From NCBI GenBank assembly GCA_002390745.1, contig DGQK01000051.1, positions 62,001-126,000 on the forward strand: a stretch of DNA of 64,000 nucleotides, in the 5' to 3' direction. The notes beneath the pieces were generated by a model. The model saw only the letters and a program-made list of their open reading frames with translations. It was not told the DNA's origin and made no database searches. Made by a program: the position numbers and the translations under genes. The DNA is from Bacteroidetes bacterium UBA4416 (lineage in GTDB: Bacteria; Bacteroidota; Bacteroidia; B-17B0; Aurantibacillaceae). Of this stretch, positions 27,301 to 34,936 are shown in pieces. How positions within the stretch are numbered: the first letter of the stretch is position 1; every line of letters begins with the position of its first letter.

Positions 27301-28173
27301 AGCCTGGGAGCGGCGGTATCTGCCACGCCTTCATCTACCAGCATCTATACGGTCACAGGAAGCAATGGCACCTTTCCGCATATCTGCCTCGCAACGCAAA
27401 CGGTTGAGGTCGTCGTGACGCCAACAGTGAGCCTGATTATTCCGGCTGTGAACCCGATTTGTTTTGGTGAAACAACACAGTTGCAGGCCTCAGGAGCCAT
27501 GTCCTACACCTGGAGTCCAACGACGGGTCTTTCTTCTCCAAACCAGGCCATCAGCAATGCCAGACCCTCTGTAACAACCATTTATACAGTGACAGCAGGC
27601 AACGGCAGCATGTGCACAAGTCAGGGAACCCTTGAGCTTGTGGTAAACCCACTGCCGCAGGTCTATGCAGGCGCCGATACTACGGTGAATGTCGATGAGC
27701 CGGTAACCCTGCGCGGTACAGGAAATGTGCCGGTCGAATTCCTGCCGGCTGCGGGAACACCACTGAACTGTAATTTTTGCAGCTCGATCACCGTAAATCC
27801 CCAGGAAAAAACCTGTTATACCCTCAGGGGCACCAGCAGTGCCGGCTGCGTGGCCTACGATGAAGTATGTGTGATGGTTACCAAAGACTGGAACGTCTAC
27901 ATTCCGAATGCTTTCACACCAAACGGCGATGCCGGCAATGATGTGTTTATTCCTGTGGGCTACGGCCTTTCGCAGATAAGGCTCTTCATCTTCGACCGTT
28001 GGGGCACACAGATCTTCGCCGGCGATGAGAATAACCCGGGCTGGGACGGTAAGCTCAAAGGCAAGCTTTGCGAACAGGGCGTGTATGTGTACCAGGTGGA
28101 ACTAAAAACCATGAGCGGCAGCACCATCAGGAAGGTCGGCCATGTGACACTGCTGGGAACAAGTACGAAGTGA
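24370..28173 (+). CDS. Giant secreted adhesin with Ig-like repeats and CHU_C (T9SS)
   Basis: 1267 aa. Signal peptide MKRFLLLRILLAVFTMAF...KAQ. The N-terminal domain (NLVNNPSFENVNSGSLQCSW to YYLDDVSI) is clearly paralogous to that of the 19807 gene. About ten Ig-like repeats follow, of a second type with SYTWSPATGLST and TIYTVTG strands and IC/VC at each start. The C-terminal CHU_C domain has AFTPNGDAGNDVF, IFDRWGTQIF and QGVYVYQVEL. T9SS type B surface protein. Its repeats are more divergent than those of the first copy, so the N-terminal domain and C-terminal signal are the conserved parts of the module. Confidence 0.9.
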   Translation: MKRFLLLRILLAVFTMAFVSVKAQNLVNNPSFENVNSGSLQCSWYTTQAQFNSAINNWTCPTGGSSDIFVSSLAPACFCSPNSTNASAVGPQAPRTGTVMVGGSLWGNGGCSPYREYFQGSLSSPLVAGTQYKIEFYVSLADNSKNGCNNIGLKFSTAPVNVASMCVYAATPDVNYTGTPITDKVNWTKLEFCYTPTTSGLQYFMIGNFFSNVATATISVPGTNSGNAYYYLDDVSIQPSLSTPVTPTATATSTCSSTTMSLSALPAGVNYTWTAPAGGTILSGTNAQNATVQGNGVYTLTVQNPTACVTTPVTTTVLATAAASAASPTITGTGTITCATTTLALSSNTVAGATYAWTGPGIVSGAATPSIVLNAGGSYVVTITSGGCISSATTTIQQNITPPTIGLTPASTTISCSSPTVQLSAVLNPASASYTWTAPAGGALSNTSITNPVASGNGIFTLTATDPANGCVNSATASLVSSATTVTLSVASASICSGGSATLTVSGNANSYTWTPSATLNATTGTSVVANPGATTIYTVTGSAGGCTGSTVVTVTVVPVPVPVVTPASQLICQGQSATMSVSGAAAYTWSPAASLSSANTATVTASPTVTTVYSVLASASGCTATTQASVTVVSNPSVTVSGNTSICAGSSTALTAQGLSSYTWSPATGLSTTTGSIVTASPSTTTNYTVSGNLGTCTASTVVTITVNPVPTLTVSPTQTVCAGSSAQLVVSGATSYTWNPATYLSAVSGASVTSTPAASIVYTVTGASATCSSTITTSLVVNPVPVIAVSPSSPSLCAGGLTNMNASGAGSYTWSPATFLSSTVGVNVTASPTVSITYTVQGELASCLSQTLVTVTAVQPPVLSISPNATICSGTSTNLAVSGASVYSWSPMNGLTTSNGGANVVASPSSSSSYTVTGANASGCTGTISISVDVLPLPGIVVSASPSSICEGGSSALSATGASSYTWSPAATLSNSLGAAVSATPSSTSIYTVTGSNGTFPHICLATQTVEVVVTPTVSLIIPAVNPICFGETTQLQASGAMSYTWSPTTGLSSPNQAISNARPSVTTIYTVTAGNGSMCTSQGTLELVVNPLPQVYAGADTTVNVDEPVTLRGTGNVPVEFLPAAGTPLNCNFCSSITVNPQEKTCYTLRGTSSAGCVAYDEVCVMVTKDWNVYIPNAFTPNGDAGNDVFIPVGYGLSQIRLFIFDRWGTQIFAGDENNPGWDGKLKGKLCEQGVYVYQVELKTMSGSTIRKVGHVTLLGTSTK

Positions 28174-28279
28174 TTGCGCATCATTATCTTAAAATCTGCC
28201 TGGTTGGGTAGTTTTTGTGACTTTTTGCCCTGGTATTACATGTGTAAAGAAGATCCCAATCCCTTAATTATACAACAAT

Positions 28280-28894
28280 ATGATAGATGTTTGGTTACAA
28301 AGGCTGATACCTGTTATAACAGGATTTGCGGGGGCCTCTCTTGGAGCATGGGTGACGTTTAGGATGTACAGGCTGAATACAAAACGTGAAGAGAAGATAA
28401 GGGAAGAAAATGAGCTGAAAGAAAAAGAAGCATTGATCAGGCAGATGTATGGAAAATTATTCGCTTTGCAAACGATTATTCTCAATACGTTTCAGCTTGA
28501 AATATCACATTTCATACAATCAGAATATTTTTCAAGGCGGCATGAACTGGAAAACGATAAAGAAAAAAAGGCGATCTGGTATGAACGGTTTAAAGTTGAA
28601 TATGAAAACAAACTGGATATGTCGGTTCGGATAAGGGACTACCTGAAAGAGATTTCCGACATTGTAGGACAATACTATTTTTTAAATTCCAACAGTAATA
28701 TTATGAGTTTATATTCTGCTTTTTTTGAGAAAAGCAAGCAGTTGTCGCAGCCCCTGAACCTATCCGGGTTTACGAATGCGGAGGATATAAATAAAAAAAT
28801 TGAGCAGGAATACAAAAGAGCCACAGAATTTTGCGAAAAAGAGGTCGGCCCTACCATTACACATATGTTGGATTGTATTGGGACAGGAACCTGA
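28280..28894 (+). CDS. Membrane-anchored coiled-coil protein, unknown
   Basis: 204 aa. One N-terminal hydrophobic segment (LIPVITGFAGASLGAWVTF), then a highly charged region (residues about 30-60, RLNTKREEKIREENELKEKE) that should form a coiled coil, and a helical remainder. No enzyme motif or known family recognised. The gene is visibly more AT-rich than the adhesin genes on both sides and uses different codons (AAA, GAA, ATA, TTT), hinting at separate origin. It is followed by a strong bidirectional terminator. A single-pass helical anchor of this form occurs in sensing or defence proteins, but nothing here proves such a role. Confidence 0.7.
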   Translation: MIDVWLQRLIPVITGFAGASLGAWVTFRMYRLNTKREEKIREENELKEKEALIRQMYGKLFALQTIILNTFQLEISHFIQSEYFSRRHELENDKEKKAIWYERFKVEYENKLDMSVRIRDYLKEISDIVGQYYFLNSNSNIMSLYSAFFEKSKQLSQPLNLSGFTNAEDINKKIEQEYKRATEFCEKEVGPTITHMLDCIGTGT

Positions 28895-28951
28895 GCGATG
28901 CGTACGATAAAATTAGGCGTATTGGAGTAGAAGCGCCTTACGTTTGTATAA

Positions 28952-28986
28952 TAAGAAAGGCTATCCAAAACGGATAGCCTTTCTTA
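28952..28986. terminator. Bidirectional rho-independent terminator
   Basis: A perfect 15-bp inverted repeat (TAAGAAAGGCTATCC, loop AAAAC, complementary arm) with A-run/T-run flanks works for both strands. It separates the plus-strand coiled-coil gene from the minus-strand adhesin ending at 29008. Confidence 0.9.
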
Positions 28987-29007
28987 TTTAAGAGCATGAT
29001 GGTGCGC

Positions 29008-32000
29008 TTAGTGCTTCACCACTTTGCCTACTTTCAGCAGCTGATGATTGGCAATCACCCTGAAGAAGTACACGCCGTCCTGTAGTTTCGCAACGTGTAA
29101 GGTAGTTACTTCGGTGTTGATGTTTTCTTTCATCACTACTTTTCCTAACGCGTCGGTGACTTCAACAGTAGCATTGGCAGCGCTCACGCTTGCCGGAACC
29201 GCAATGTTCACATAGTCGTTGGCCGGTACAGGGTAAATGGCGATTTCTCCGCTATTCATAACCTCCTCGATGCCGGTGCAAGGAGATACATTCTGAACAA
29301 CCGTAGCAGTGGCTGTTCCGCAGGCATTGGTTCCCGTTACCGTATAAGTGGTGGTTACGCTTGGCGATACGGAAATGCTCATCGTGCCGGCGCCTGTATT
29401 CCAGGAGTAGCTTACACCCGGTGTAGCGCTCGCCGTTAATACAGCTGTATTATTCGCGCAGATGATGGTTGCTGAAGCAGTTGCTGTGATGGTAGGAGTT
29501 ACCGCTACAGATACCGTTGCTGTTGCCGTGCGCGTACCGCAGCTGTTGGTGCCGCTCACTGTATATGTGGTAGTAGAGGTTGGTGCTACGGAAGTACTGG
29601 CAGTTGTCGCGCCGCTGCTCCATACATAGGCAGTGGATGTTCCGGCTGCAGATAAGGTAGCGGTGGCGCCTGCCGTACAAAGAACGGCTGCTGCCGGCAT
29701 AGTGCTCACCGTTAAGGTTGGCACATCGTTCACGGTAACACTGAGTGTTTTGGTATTGCTGCAACCGGCGGTTGATCCTGACACGGTATAAACGGTCGAC
29801 GCAAGCGGGCTGGCAGTTGTTGTTCCCGAAGCAGAGCCGTTAGGCATCCAGCTATAGCTCGTTGCCCCATTGGCTGTTAAACTGACGGTAGCCCCGGCAC
29901 AGATGACGCTTGGAGAAGCAAGCGCTGCGACTGTTGGTGTAGGGGTCACGTTCAGGCTGATCGTTGTTGTGCTGCTGCATCCCGGATTTGTTCCTGTTAC
30001 CGTATACACTGTGTTTGCCGCAGGGCTCACAACAGCTACCGAAGAAGCGCCGCCGGCAGGCATCCAGCTATACGTGCTGGCACCTGTAGCTGTTAAGGTT
30101 GCCGATGTGCCTGAGCATAAAGAGCTGCTCGAGGCGGCTACGGTAAGGCTTGGCGAAGCATTTACGGTAAAGCTGGTGGTGGTATTGTTGGAGCATCCGG
30201 TGATGTTATTGGTGGCTGTCACCGTGTATACCTGCACGCCTGTTGACGAAGGTGTCACGGTGGCTGTATTCGTGGCAATGGCGCCCGGATTTATCTGCCA
30301 GGCAATATTTGAGCCGGTATTTACTACCTGCCCGTTGAAGGTAATGTTTGGCCTTCTCACAAAATTACTGATGGTATTGGAAGCCTGTACGCCGCAGCTC
30401 TGCACGTTGTCCTCGTAGCTTCCCCAAATGGAGTTGAAGCTGGTTGCCGTGAAGGCCACATTCGAATTGTCGCTGTAGCAGTCTACACAGGAAGCATTAA
30501 TGTCGTTGTCGTGGCATATATCAACAAGGATGTTAGATATACCGTCCCAGTTGAATGGCGTCGAAAAATTATAAGTATTGGCACCGATTGCCGGAAGGCC
30601 CTGAGTCGTTGGTCCGTACACTGTTGTGAAAACGCCGGTCGGTGTGCCGTAAGCAGAGCTTAGGGCCGTATTGGCTGTGTGCGCCAGCTTAATGGTAAAG
30701 TTGTTCTGAGCAAATACACCAGTTCCCAGCGAAGTGACCGTAAACGTTAAGGAGGTGATATTTCCCGCCCTTAAATTCAGTGCCTGGAGTTCCGAAGCCC
30801 TGAACAGGTATTGCTGGCGGGAACCTTCATAATTGCTGCCATAAGGCGTGATCCCCTGTGTACCCGTGTTTGTGGTGTTTGTTCCCACGGTTACCACACC
30901 ACTCACCAGGTTACTGGCTGCAATGCCAACGGTAGAGCCCAGGCAGGCAGCGCTTGGTGTGGCACTGGCCAGGATCACCGGAACATCAGCCACCATGGTT
31001 ACCGTGGTGATATTAACGCAGTTGCTGCTATTGGTGGCCGTAAGGGTATACACCGTTGGGCCGTTGGTGACCGACTTATAATAAAGGGTGTTGGAGCTGG
31101 TGCCGGTATAAGGCGTGGTAGCCCCTGCATTGGTGTATAGATTAGTATTCGGCGACCAGATATAGCTGTTGAAATCCGAAACAGTAGATGTTACGCTAAG
31201 GGTAGATACCACGTTTGCACATACGGTTGTTCCGGAAGACACGGTAAGCGCCGGAGGAGGAGTTACAGAGGCGGTAACCATGCTGCGCGGGCTTTCGCAA
31301 ATGGAAGAAATTTTAAGATTATATAAATAATAGTAATCTGTCGCAGAAGGGCCGCTGCCGTCAAAGCCCGAAGTCACGGAGCCTGAACTGCCGATAGCAT
31401 AGGGAAAGGTAACGCCGGTATTGGATGCCAGGGCAGTGCCCGCATCTGTATACACCTCAAAATGGTAATCGGTTCCGACCGGTACAACAAAATTCAAAGG
31501 AATCGTAACAGCTGTGCTTCCGTTTCCTGCAGGAATAGGGCCTGAGTAAGTGCCAACCAGGTTAAAGGCGGGATCGTAGAGGTCAATGTAGATATCATCT
31601 GCTGCTCCGTCAGGATACACATCAACAGACAGGAGTGTAAAGGTTTGGGTGGCATTGAGCATGATCCCTTCAAACAGAGGCATGATGCTCGTAGTGCTTG
31701 TCGGGATCGGCGTGATGAGGCCACCGGAAGAAATGTATGGCGCACCTGTGGAAGAAACATAATAGTTGGTGGTAGAGCTGATGGTGGGTGTGGTGAACAC
31801 AGAGCCTGTAGCCACCGCAGTGCCACCTGAGGCAGCCGTATACCAGTTCAGGGTTCCGCCGGCAGCAACGGTAGCACCCAGGGTTGTGGTGCCAATACCG
31901 CAGCGCAGGCCGGGAGTAATGCCGGTAATAGCGGGAGCCTGGCAAGGCGTGTTAAAGAAAAAAGGCCCGTTCCAGGAACTCTGATCGGACACACTGCAAT

Positions 32001-32853
32001 GTGCCCTGACATAAAACACGTAGCCCGAACCAGGTGTGAGGCTTGTAAGGGTAGACGAAGCCACTGAGGTAGTTGCTGTTGGGGCTGTAGTTGCCGTTGG
32101 AACCGTCAGGGGAGAAAGCCCGTAGTACAGATCCCAGGAAGGTTCTGAGCCGCTTGGCACCCAGGTGATATTGGCAGAAGAGGATGAAATGCTGCCCAGG
32201 GCGATACCCGCCGGCGCGGGGCAGGTCGGCATCACGTAAGTCAATGACACATCGTCGATCGCGCTTTGCCCGATGGGTGTGACATTATCGGAATTGAAGG
32301 TGAAGATCAGGTTATTGGTTGTACCTGCCAGCGAGTTGGATAAGGTATACGTTACTGTTGTAAAGCTGGCATAATCGGCATCCAGAACCGGGTCGAGGGT
32401 GGCCACCAGGCCTGAGGTTTCTGCTGTTCCGTTGACAGGTGTATTGCCGTTCATAAACACCTGCATGTAATCGTAGGTGTTATCCGCTACAGGCTGTTTG
32501 TATTTGAAGGAAAGGATGATGTTGCTGGCTCCGCCCGGAATACTGACGCTTCGGTACAAATGAACGGTACGGGCCGCATTGTTGGATCCCAGGTTCGTGG
32601 CACTGTTTCCGATGTGAGCTTCACGGGCCCCGCTATAGCCGGCCTGTGCAGTCCCCAGATACCATACGCGGTTTGTGGCTGTGCCCTGTGCTACCGACCA
32701 GCTGTTTGCGGCGAAGGTGCTGCCGGTTTCAAAGCCTCCGTCTCCGGTAGGGCTGATCAGGCTAATCTGGGCTTGGGACTGTACGCTTAAAAGCGTGGCG
32801 GCTGAGAGGATAAGGAGCCGTGGAATTTTCAAAAAACGGTGTTTTCTTTTCAT
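29008..32853 (-). CDS. Giant secreted adhesin with type A T9SS sorting domain
   Basis: About 1281 aa from the ATG at 32853 (MKRKHRFLKIPRLLILSA, signal peptide ending QSQAQ); an ATG 21 bases upstream is possible. The order is: an N-terminal jelly-roll-like domain (SPTGDGGFETGSTF to IDDVSLTYV); a fibronectin type III domain (SSANITWVPSGSEPSWDLYY); T9SS Ig-like domains (GGTLNWYTAASGGTAVATG); a second beta-sandwich region; several PKD/Ig-like repeats with TTYTVTGTN; then the C-terminal Por_Secre_tail domain (IYPVPANDYVNI, GVYFFRV, ending KVGKVVKH). Unlike the CHU_C neighbours this is a type A signal, normally cleaved by PorU and replaced by an LPS anchor. Confidence 0.9.
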   Translation of the reverse strand: MKRKHRFLKIPRLLILSAATLLSVQSQAQISLISPTGDGGFETGSTFAANSWSVAQGTATNRVWYLGTAQAGYSGAREAHIGNSATNLGSNNAARTVHLYRSVSIPGGASNIILSFKYKQPVADNTYDYMQVFMNGNTPVNGTAETSGLVATLDPVLDADYASFTTVTYTLSNSLAGTTNNLIFTFNSDNVTPIGQSAIDDVSLTYVMPTCPAPAGIALGSISSSSANITWVPSGSEPSWDLYYGLSPLTVPTATTAPTATTSVASSTLTSLTPGSGYVFYVRAHCSVSDQSSWNGPFFFNTPCQAPAITGITPGLRCGIGTTTLGATVAAGGTLNWYTAASGGTAVATGSVFTTPTISSTTNYYVSSTGAPYISSGGLITPIPTSTTSIMPLFEGIMLNATQTFTLLSVDVYPDGAADDIYIDLYDPAFNLVGTYSGPIPAGNGSTAVTIPLNFVVPVGTDYHFEVYTDAGTALASNTGVTFPYAIGSSGSVTSGFDGSGPSATDYYYLYNLKISSICESPRSMVTASVTPPPALTVSSGTTVCANVVSTLSVTSTVSDFNSYIWSPNTNLYTNAGATTPYTGTSSNTLYYKSVTNGPTVYTLTATNSSNCVNITTVTMVADVPVILASATPSAACLGSTVGIAASNLVSGVVTVGTNTTNTGTQGITPYGSNYEGSRQQYLFRASELQALNLRAGNITSLTFTVTSLGTGVFAQNNFTIKLAHTANTALSSAYGTPTGVFTTVYGPTTQGLPAIGANTYNFSTPFNWDGISNILVDICHDNDINASCVDCYSDNSNVAFTATSFNSIWGSYEDNVQSCGVQASNTISNFVRRPNITFNGQVVNTGSNIAWQINPGAIATNTATVTPSSTGVQVYTVTATNNITGCSNNTTTSFTVNASPSLTVAASSSSLCSGTSATLTATGASTYSWMPAGGASSVAVVSPAANTVYTVTGTNPGCSSTTTISLNVTPTPTVAALASPSVICAGATVSLTANGATSYSWMPNGSASGTTTASPLASTVYTVSGSTAGCSNTKTLSVTVNDVPTLTVSTMPAAAVLCTAGATATLSAAGTSTAYVWSSGATTASTSVAPTSTTTYTVSGTNSCGTRTATATVSVAVTPTITATASATIICANNTAVLTASATPGVSYSWNTGAGTMSISVSPSVTTTYTVTGTNACGTATATVVQNVSPCTGIEEVMNSGEIAIYPVPANDYVNIAVPASVSAANATVEVTDALGKVVMKENINTEVTTLHVAKLQDGVYFFRVIANHQLLKVGKVVKH

Positions 32854-32979
32854 GGGACATAGGTTATAGTACATGACTAAAATATCATTTTTTTAAGATA
32901 GAATCGCAAATAGCTTCTTCTAATGAGTGAAATGTATTTGTCGCTTAGGGAAGAAGGTGTTAGAAAATGGCGTGCCAGC

Positions 32980-33015
32980 AAAAGAGGCTTCATGGTATAC
33001 CGCGAAACCTCTTTT
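32980..33015 (-). terminator. Terminator-like hairpin after a T9SS gene remnant
   Basis: AAAAGAGG and CCTCTTTT form an 8-bp stem around a loop containing a TTC/GAA pair. It lies just after the stop of the remnant at 33037, matching the stop-terminator layout of the intact adhesin at 29008. Confidence 0.5.
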
Positions 33016-33036
33016 TAAGTAAGAACTAAGAATGAG

Positions 33037-33112
33037 TTAGTGTTTCCCCACTTTATCAACCTTAACTGTTTGGTTGTTGGCAATCCCTTTAAAGCAATAA
33101 CACCATCTTCGG
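33037..33112 (-). pseudogene. Decayed end of a T9SS type A sorting domain
   Basis: Read on the minus strand, one frame gives FKGIANNQTVKVDKVGKH followed by a stop. This is the canonical end of a Por_Secre_tail domain (compare FRVIANHQLLKVGKVVKH at the end of the 29008 gene). Directly upstream the matching DGV sits in a different frame (GAT GGT GTT ATT), so about one base has been lost, and I find no further homology upstream. It appears to be the last ~25 codons of a lost adhesin gene, retaining a terminator hairpin. Confidence 0.7.
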
Positions 33113-33197
33113 GTGTTGTAATCTGCCGCCAGCCGTGTGAAGTTCGGATCAATGCTATCACAGAAATGAATATCCGAAAAGAAAATTCAGGGCACAA

Positions 33198-33299
33198 AAA
33201 AAGGGTAAGCTACTTTCATCGCACCGCTCAACCATCTACCCTTGCTTTGTTCCCAACCTGGGGGATTTGACAGGAGCTGGTCGTGAAAGACTTACCCGC
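33198..33299 (-). ncRNA. ffs: Signal recognition particle RNA (4.5S-like)
   Basis: Read on the minus strand, the RNA starts about GGCGGGTAAGTCTTTC and ends GAAAGTAGCTTACCC plus a T7 run (terminator). GGGTAAG/CTTACCC and CTTTC/GAAAG pair the two ends into a long rod. The tip has the SRP domain IV signature: CAGG on the 5' side, stem TTG, tetraloop GGAA, stem CAA, then AGCA, flanked by CCCC/AGGG. The RNA binds Ffh and guides co-translational membrane targeting. No ORF explains this conserved structure. The exact 5' end is inferred from the promoter box 3-5 bases away. The gene sits between a T9SS remnant and a glycosyltransferase. Confidence 0.88.
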
Positions 33300-33301
33300 C
33301 G

Positions 33302-33309
33302 CAAAAGTA
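33302..33309 (-). promoter_or_regulatory. -7 box of the SRP RNA gene
   Basis: On the minus strand TACTTTTG is an exact TAnnTTTG match, ending about 3-5 bases before the deduced RNA 5' end. The region upstream is AT-rich with no clear -33 TTTG. Confidence 0.7.
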
Positions 33310-33383
33310 GATAATTTATTTCATTATTAGCATATTTTTCGTAAAATTTGTACGCCGCCAAACAGAACGGTCTTAGATGTTGT

Positions 33384-34343
33384 ATGAATATTTCAGTGGT
33401 TATTCCGTTATTTAATGAAGAAGAGTCCCTCCCCGAGCTTTATGACTGGATCAAGCGCGTAATGGAAGAGAACCATTTTACTTACGAAATCTTATTTGTA
33501 GACGACGGCAGTAAAGATAAATCATGGCAGGTCATCGAATCGCTGGCGGAGAAGAATCCTTGTGTGAAAGCCGTTAAATTCAGGCGCAATTACGGTAAAT
33601 CCCCGGGCTTGCATGTTGGTTTTGGCGAAGCCAAAGGCGATGTTATCATCACGATGGATGCCGATCTTCAGGATTCCCCGGATGAGATCCCCGAGCTTTA
33701 CAGGATGATCACCGAGCAGAAGTTCGACCTGGTAAGCGGCTGGAAGCAGAAGCGTTTTGACAATGCCCTAACGAAAAATATCCCTTCCAAGCTTTATAAC
33801 TGGACCAATCGCAAGATCTCGGGCATTCAGCTGCATGATATGAACTGCGGCCTCAAAGCCTATCGCCGGGACGTGGCAAAAAGCATTGAAATATACGGCG
33901 AGATGCACCGTTTTATCCCGGTGCTCGCCAGGAATGCAGGTTTCAATAACATTGGTGAAAAAGTCGTGCAGCACAGGGCCAGGAAATACGGTTCCAGCAA
34001 ATTCGGCTGGGAGCGCTTCATCAATGGTTTTCTCGACCTTCTGACGATCACGTTTCTGTCTAAATTCGGGAAACGGCCGATGCACTTTTTCGGGCTGATC
34101 GGAACCCTGATGTTTATGGTTGGCCTCGGCGTTACGCTTTACCTGGGCATCGACAAAGCCTGGCATGCCTTTTACCTTCACAAAGCCGCACGCCTGCTTA
34201 CCGACAGGCCGTCTTTCTACATTGCCCTCACCTCGATGATCCTTGGCACCATGCTGTTCCTGGCAGGCTTTATCGGAGAGCTTATCCTCAGGAATTCAGG
34301 CGACAGGAACAATTATCTTCTTGAGAAAAAAATCAATATCTGA
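33384..34343 (+). CDS. GT2 glycosyltransferase, dolichyl-phosphate-mannose-synthase-like, with C-terminal membrane helices
   Basis: 319 aa from ATG 33384 (MNISVVIPLFNEEESLPELY), preferred over the longer frame that starts at 33348. GT-A motifs: ILFVDDGSKDKSW and ITMDADLQDSPDEI (D-x-D metal site). Two C-terminal membrane segments follow (FFGLIGTLMFMVGLGVTLYL and FYIALTSMILGTMLFLAGFI), as in ArnC/GtrB-type enzymes that charge undecaprenyl phosphate with a sugar. The stop overlaps the next start (TGATG), so the partner membrane protein is translationally coupled. Confidence 0.9.
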   Translation: MNISVVIPLFNEEESLPELYDWIKRVMEENHFTYEILFVDDGSKDKSWQVIESLAEKNPCVKAVKFRRNYGKSPGLHVGFGEAKGDVIITMDADLQDSPDEIPELYRMITEQKFDLVSGWKQKRFDNALTKNIPSKLYNWTNRKISGIQLHDMNCGLKAYRRDVAKSIEIYGEMHRFIPVLARNAGFNNIGEKVVQHRARKYGSSKFGWERFINGFLDLLTITFLSKFGKRPMHFFGLIGTLMFMVGLGVTLYLGIDKAWHAFYLHKAARLLTDRPSFYIALTSMILGTMLFLAGFIGELILRNSGDRNNYLLEKKINI

Positions 34344-34936
34344 TGGCAGAGGAGCAGCCGAGGAGAAAGCCGCGCATTCCATTGTCTCCAACGGAGCTGT
34401 ATTACTTTAAAGAGCTCAAAAAATTAAAGCAGGCCCAGAAGCTGGAAAGCTTCAAGGCGAGCTATTTTTATAAGATCTTCAACCGTGCTAATATTGCGCT
34501 GGCAGCCTTCCTGAGTTATTGCATCCTGAGCGCACTCGTTCTTAACTATTGGGAGAAAACCCATGTCGCCAGCGTGATCACAGGCTACGGGCAGATGGAT
34601 GAGAACAACAGGCGTACCATTGCGGAACTCCAGATCAGGACCGGCTCCGGGGAATTTATCATCCTGCACACCGACAAGCTGTACGATATCCCTGCCAAAA
34701 ACCAGGAGATCTATTTGGGTAAGGATTTTCTGTTCGGTAAGATCCTGAAAGCCAAGCTTTCTTTTGACGAGCGCCCGTTCTGGTGCTTCGAAACTTATGC
34801 AAGGTTCACCGTATGTGTGTTTGCCCTGGCAATAGGCTTATTTATTTACCAGGTCAATAAACACCTTTCCGTGAATGGCCTGCTGGTGGCCTTTGCCCTG
34901 TTTTTTCTGGCTAGTCTTTACTTTGCCCTGGTATAA
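34343..34936 (+). CDS. Membrane protein coupled to the GT2 enzyme
   Basis: 197 aa. Basic N terminus, one membrane helix near residues 50-70 (ALAAFLSYCILSALVLNYW), an extracytoplasmic domain of about 75 residues, then two helices at the C terminus (FTVCVFALAIGLFIYQ and NGLLVAFALFFLASLYFALV). No known family recognised. The one-base overlap with the GT2 stop suggests a stoichiometric partner, perhaps a flippase-like or acceptor subunit. Its 3' end overlaps the convergent MATE gene by 26 bases. Confidence 0.75.
   Translation: MAEEQPRRKPRIPLSPTELYYFKELKKLKQAQKLESFKASYFYKIFNRANIALAAFLSYCILSALVLNYWEKTHVASVITGYGQMDENNRRTIAELQIRTGSGEFIILHTDKLYDIPAKNQEIYLGKDFLFGKILKAKLSFDERPFWCFETYARFTVCVFALAIGLFIYQVNKHLSVNGLLVAFALFFLASLYFALV

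Noticed and set aside
33015..33197. 60-codon minus-strand frame
   Set aside because: Its frame mixes a frameshifted T9SS signal remnant with flank of the SRP RNA; it is not a gene in its own right.
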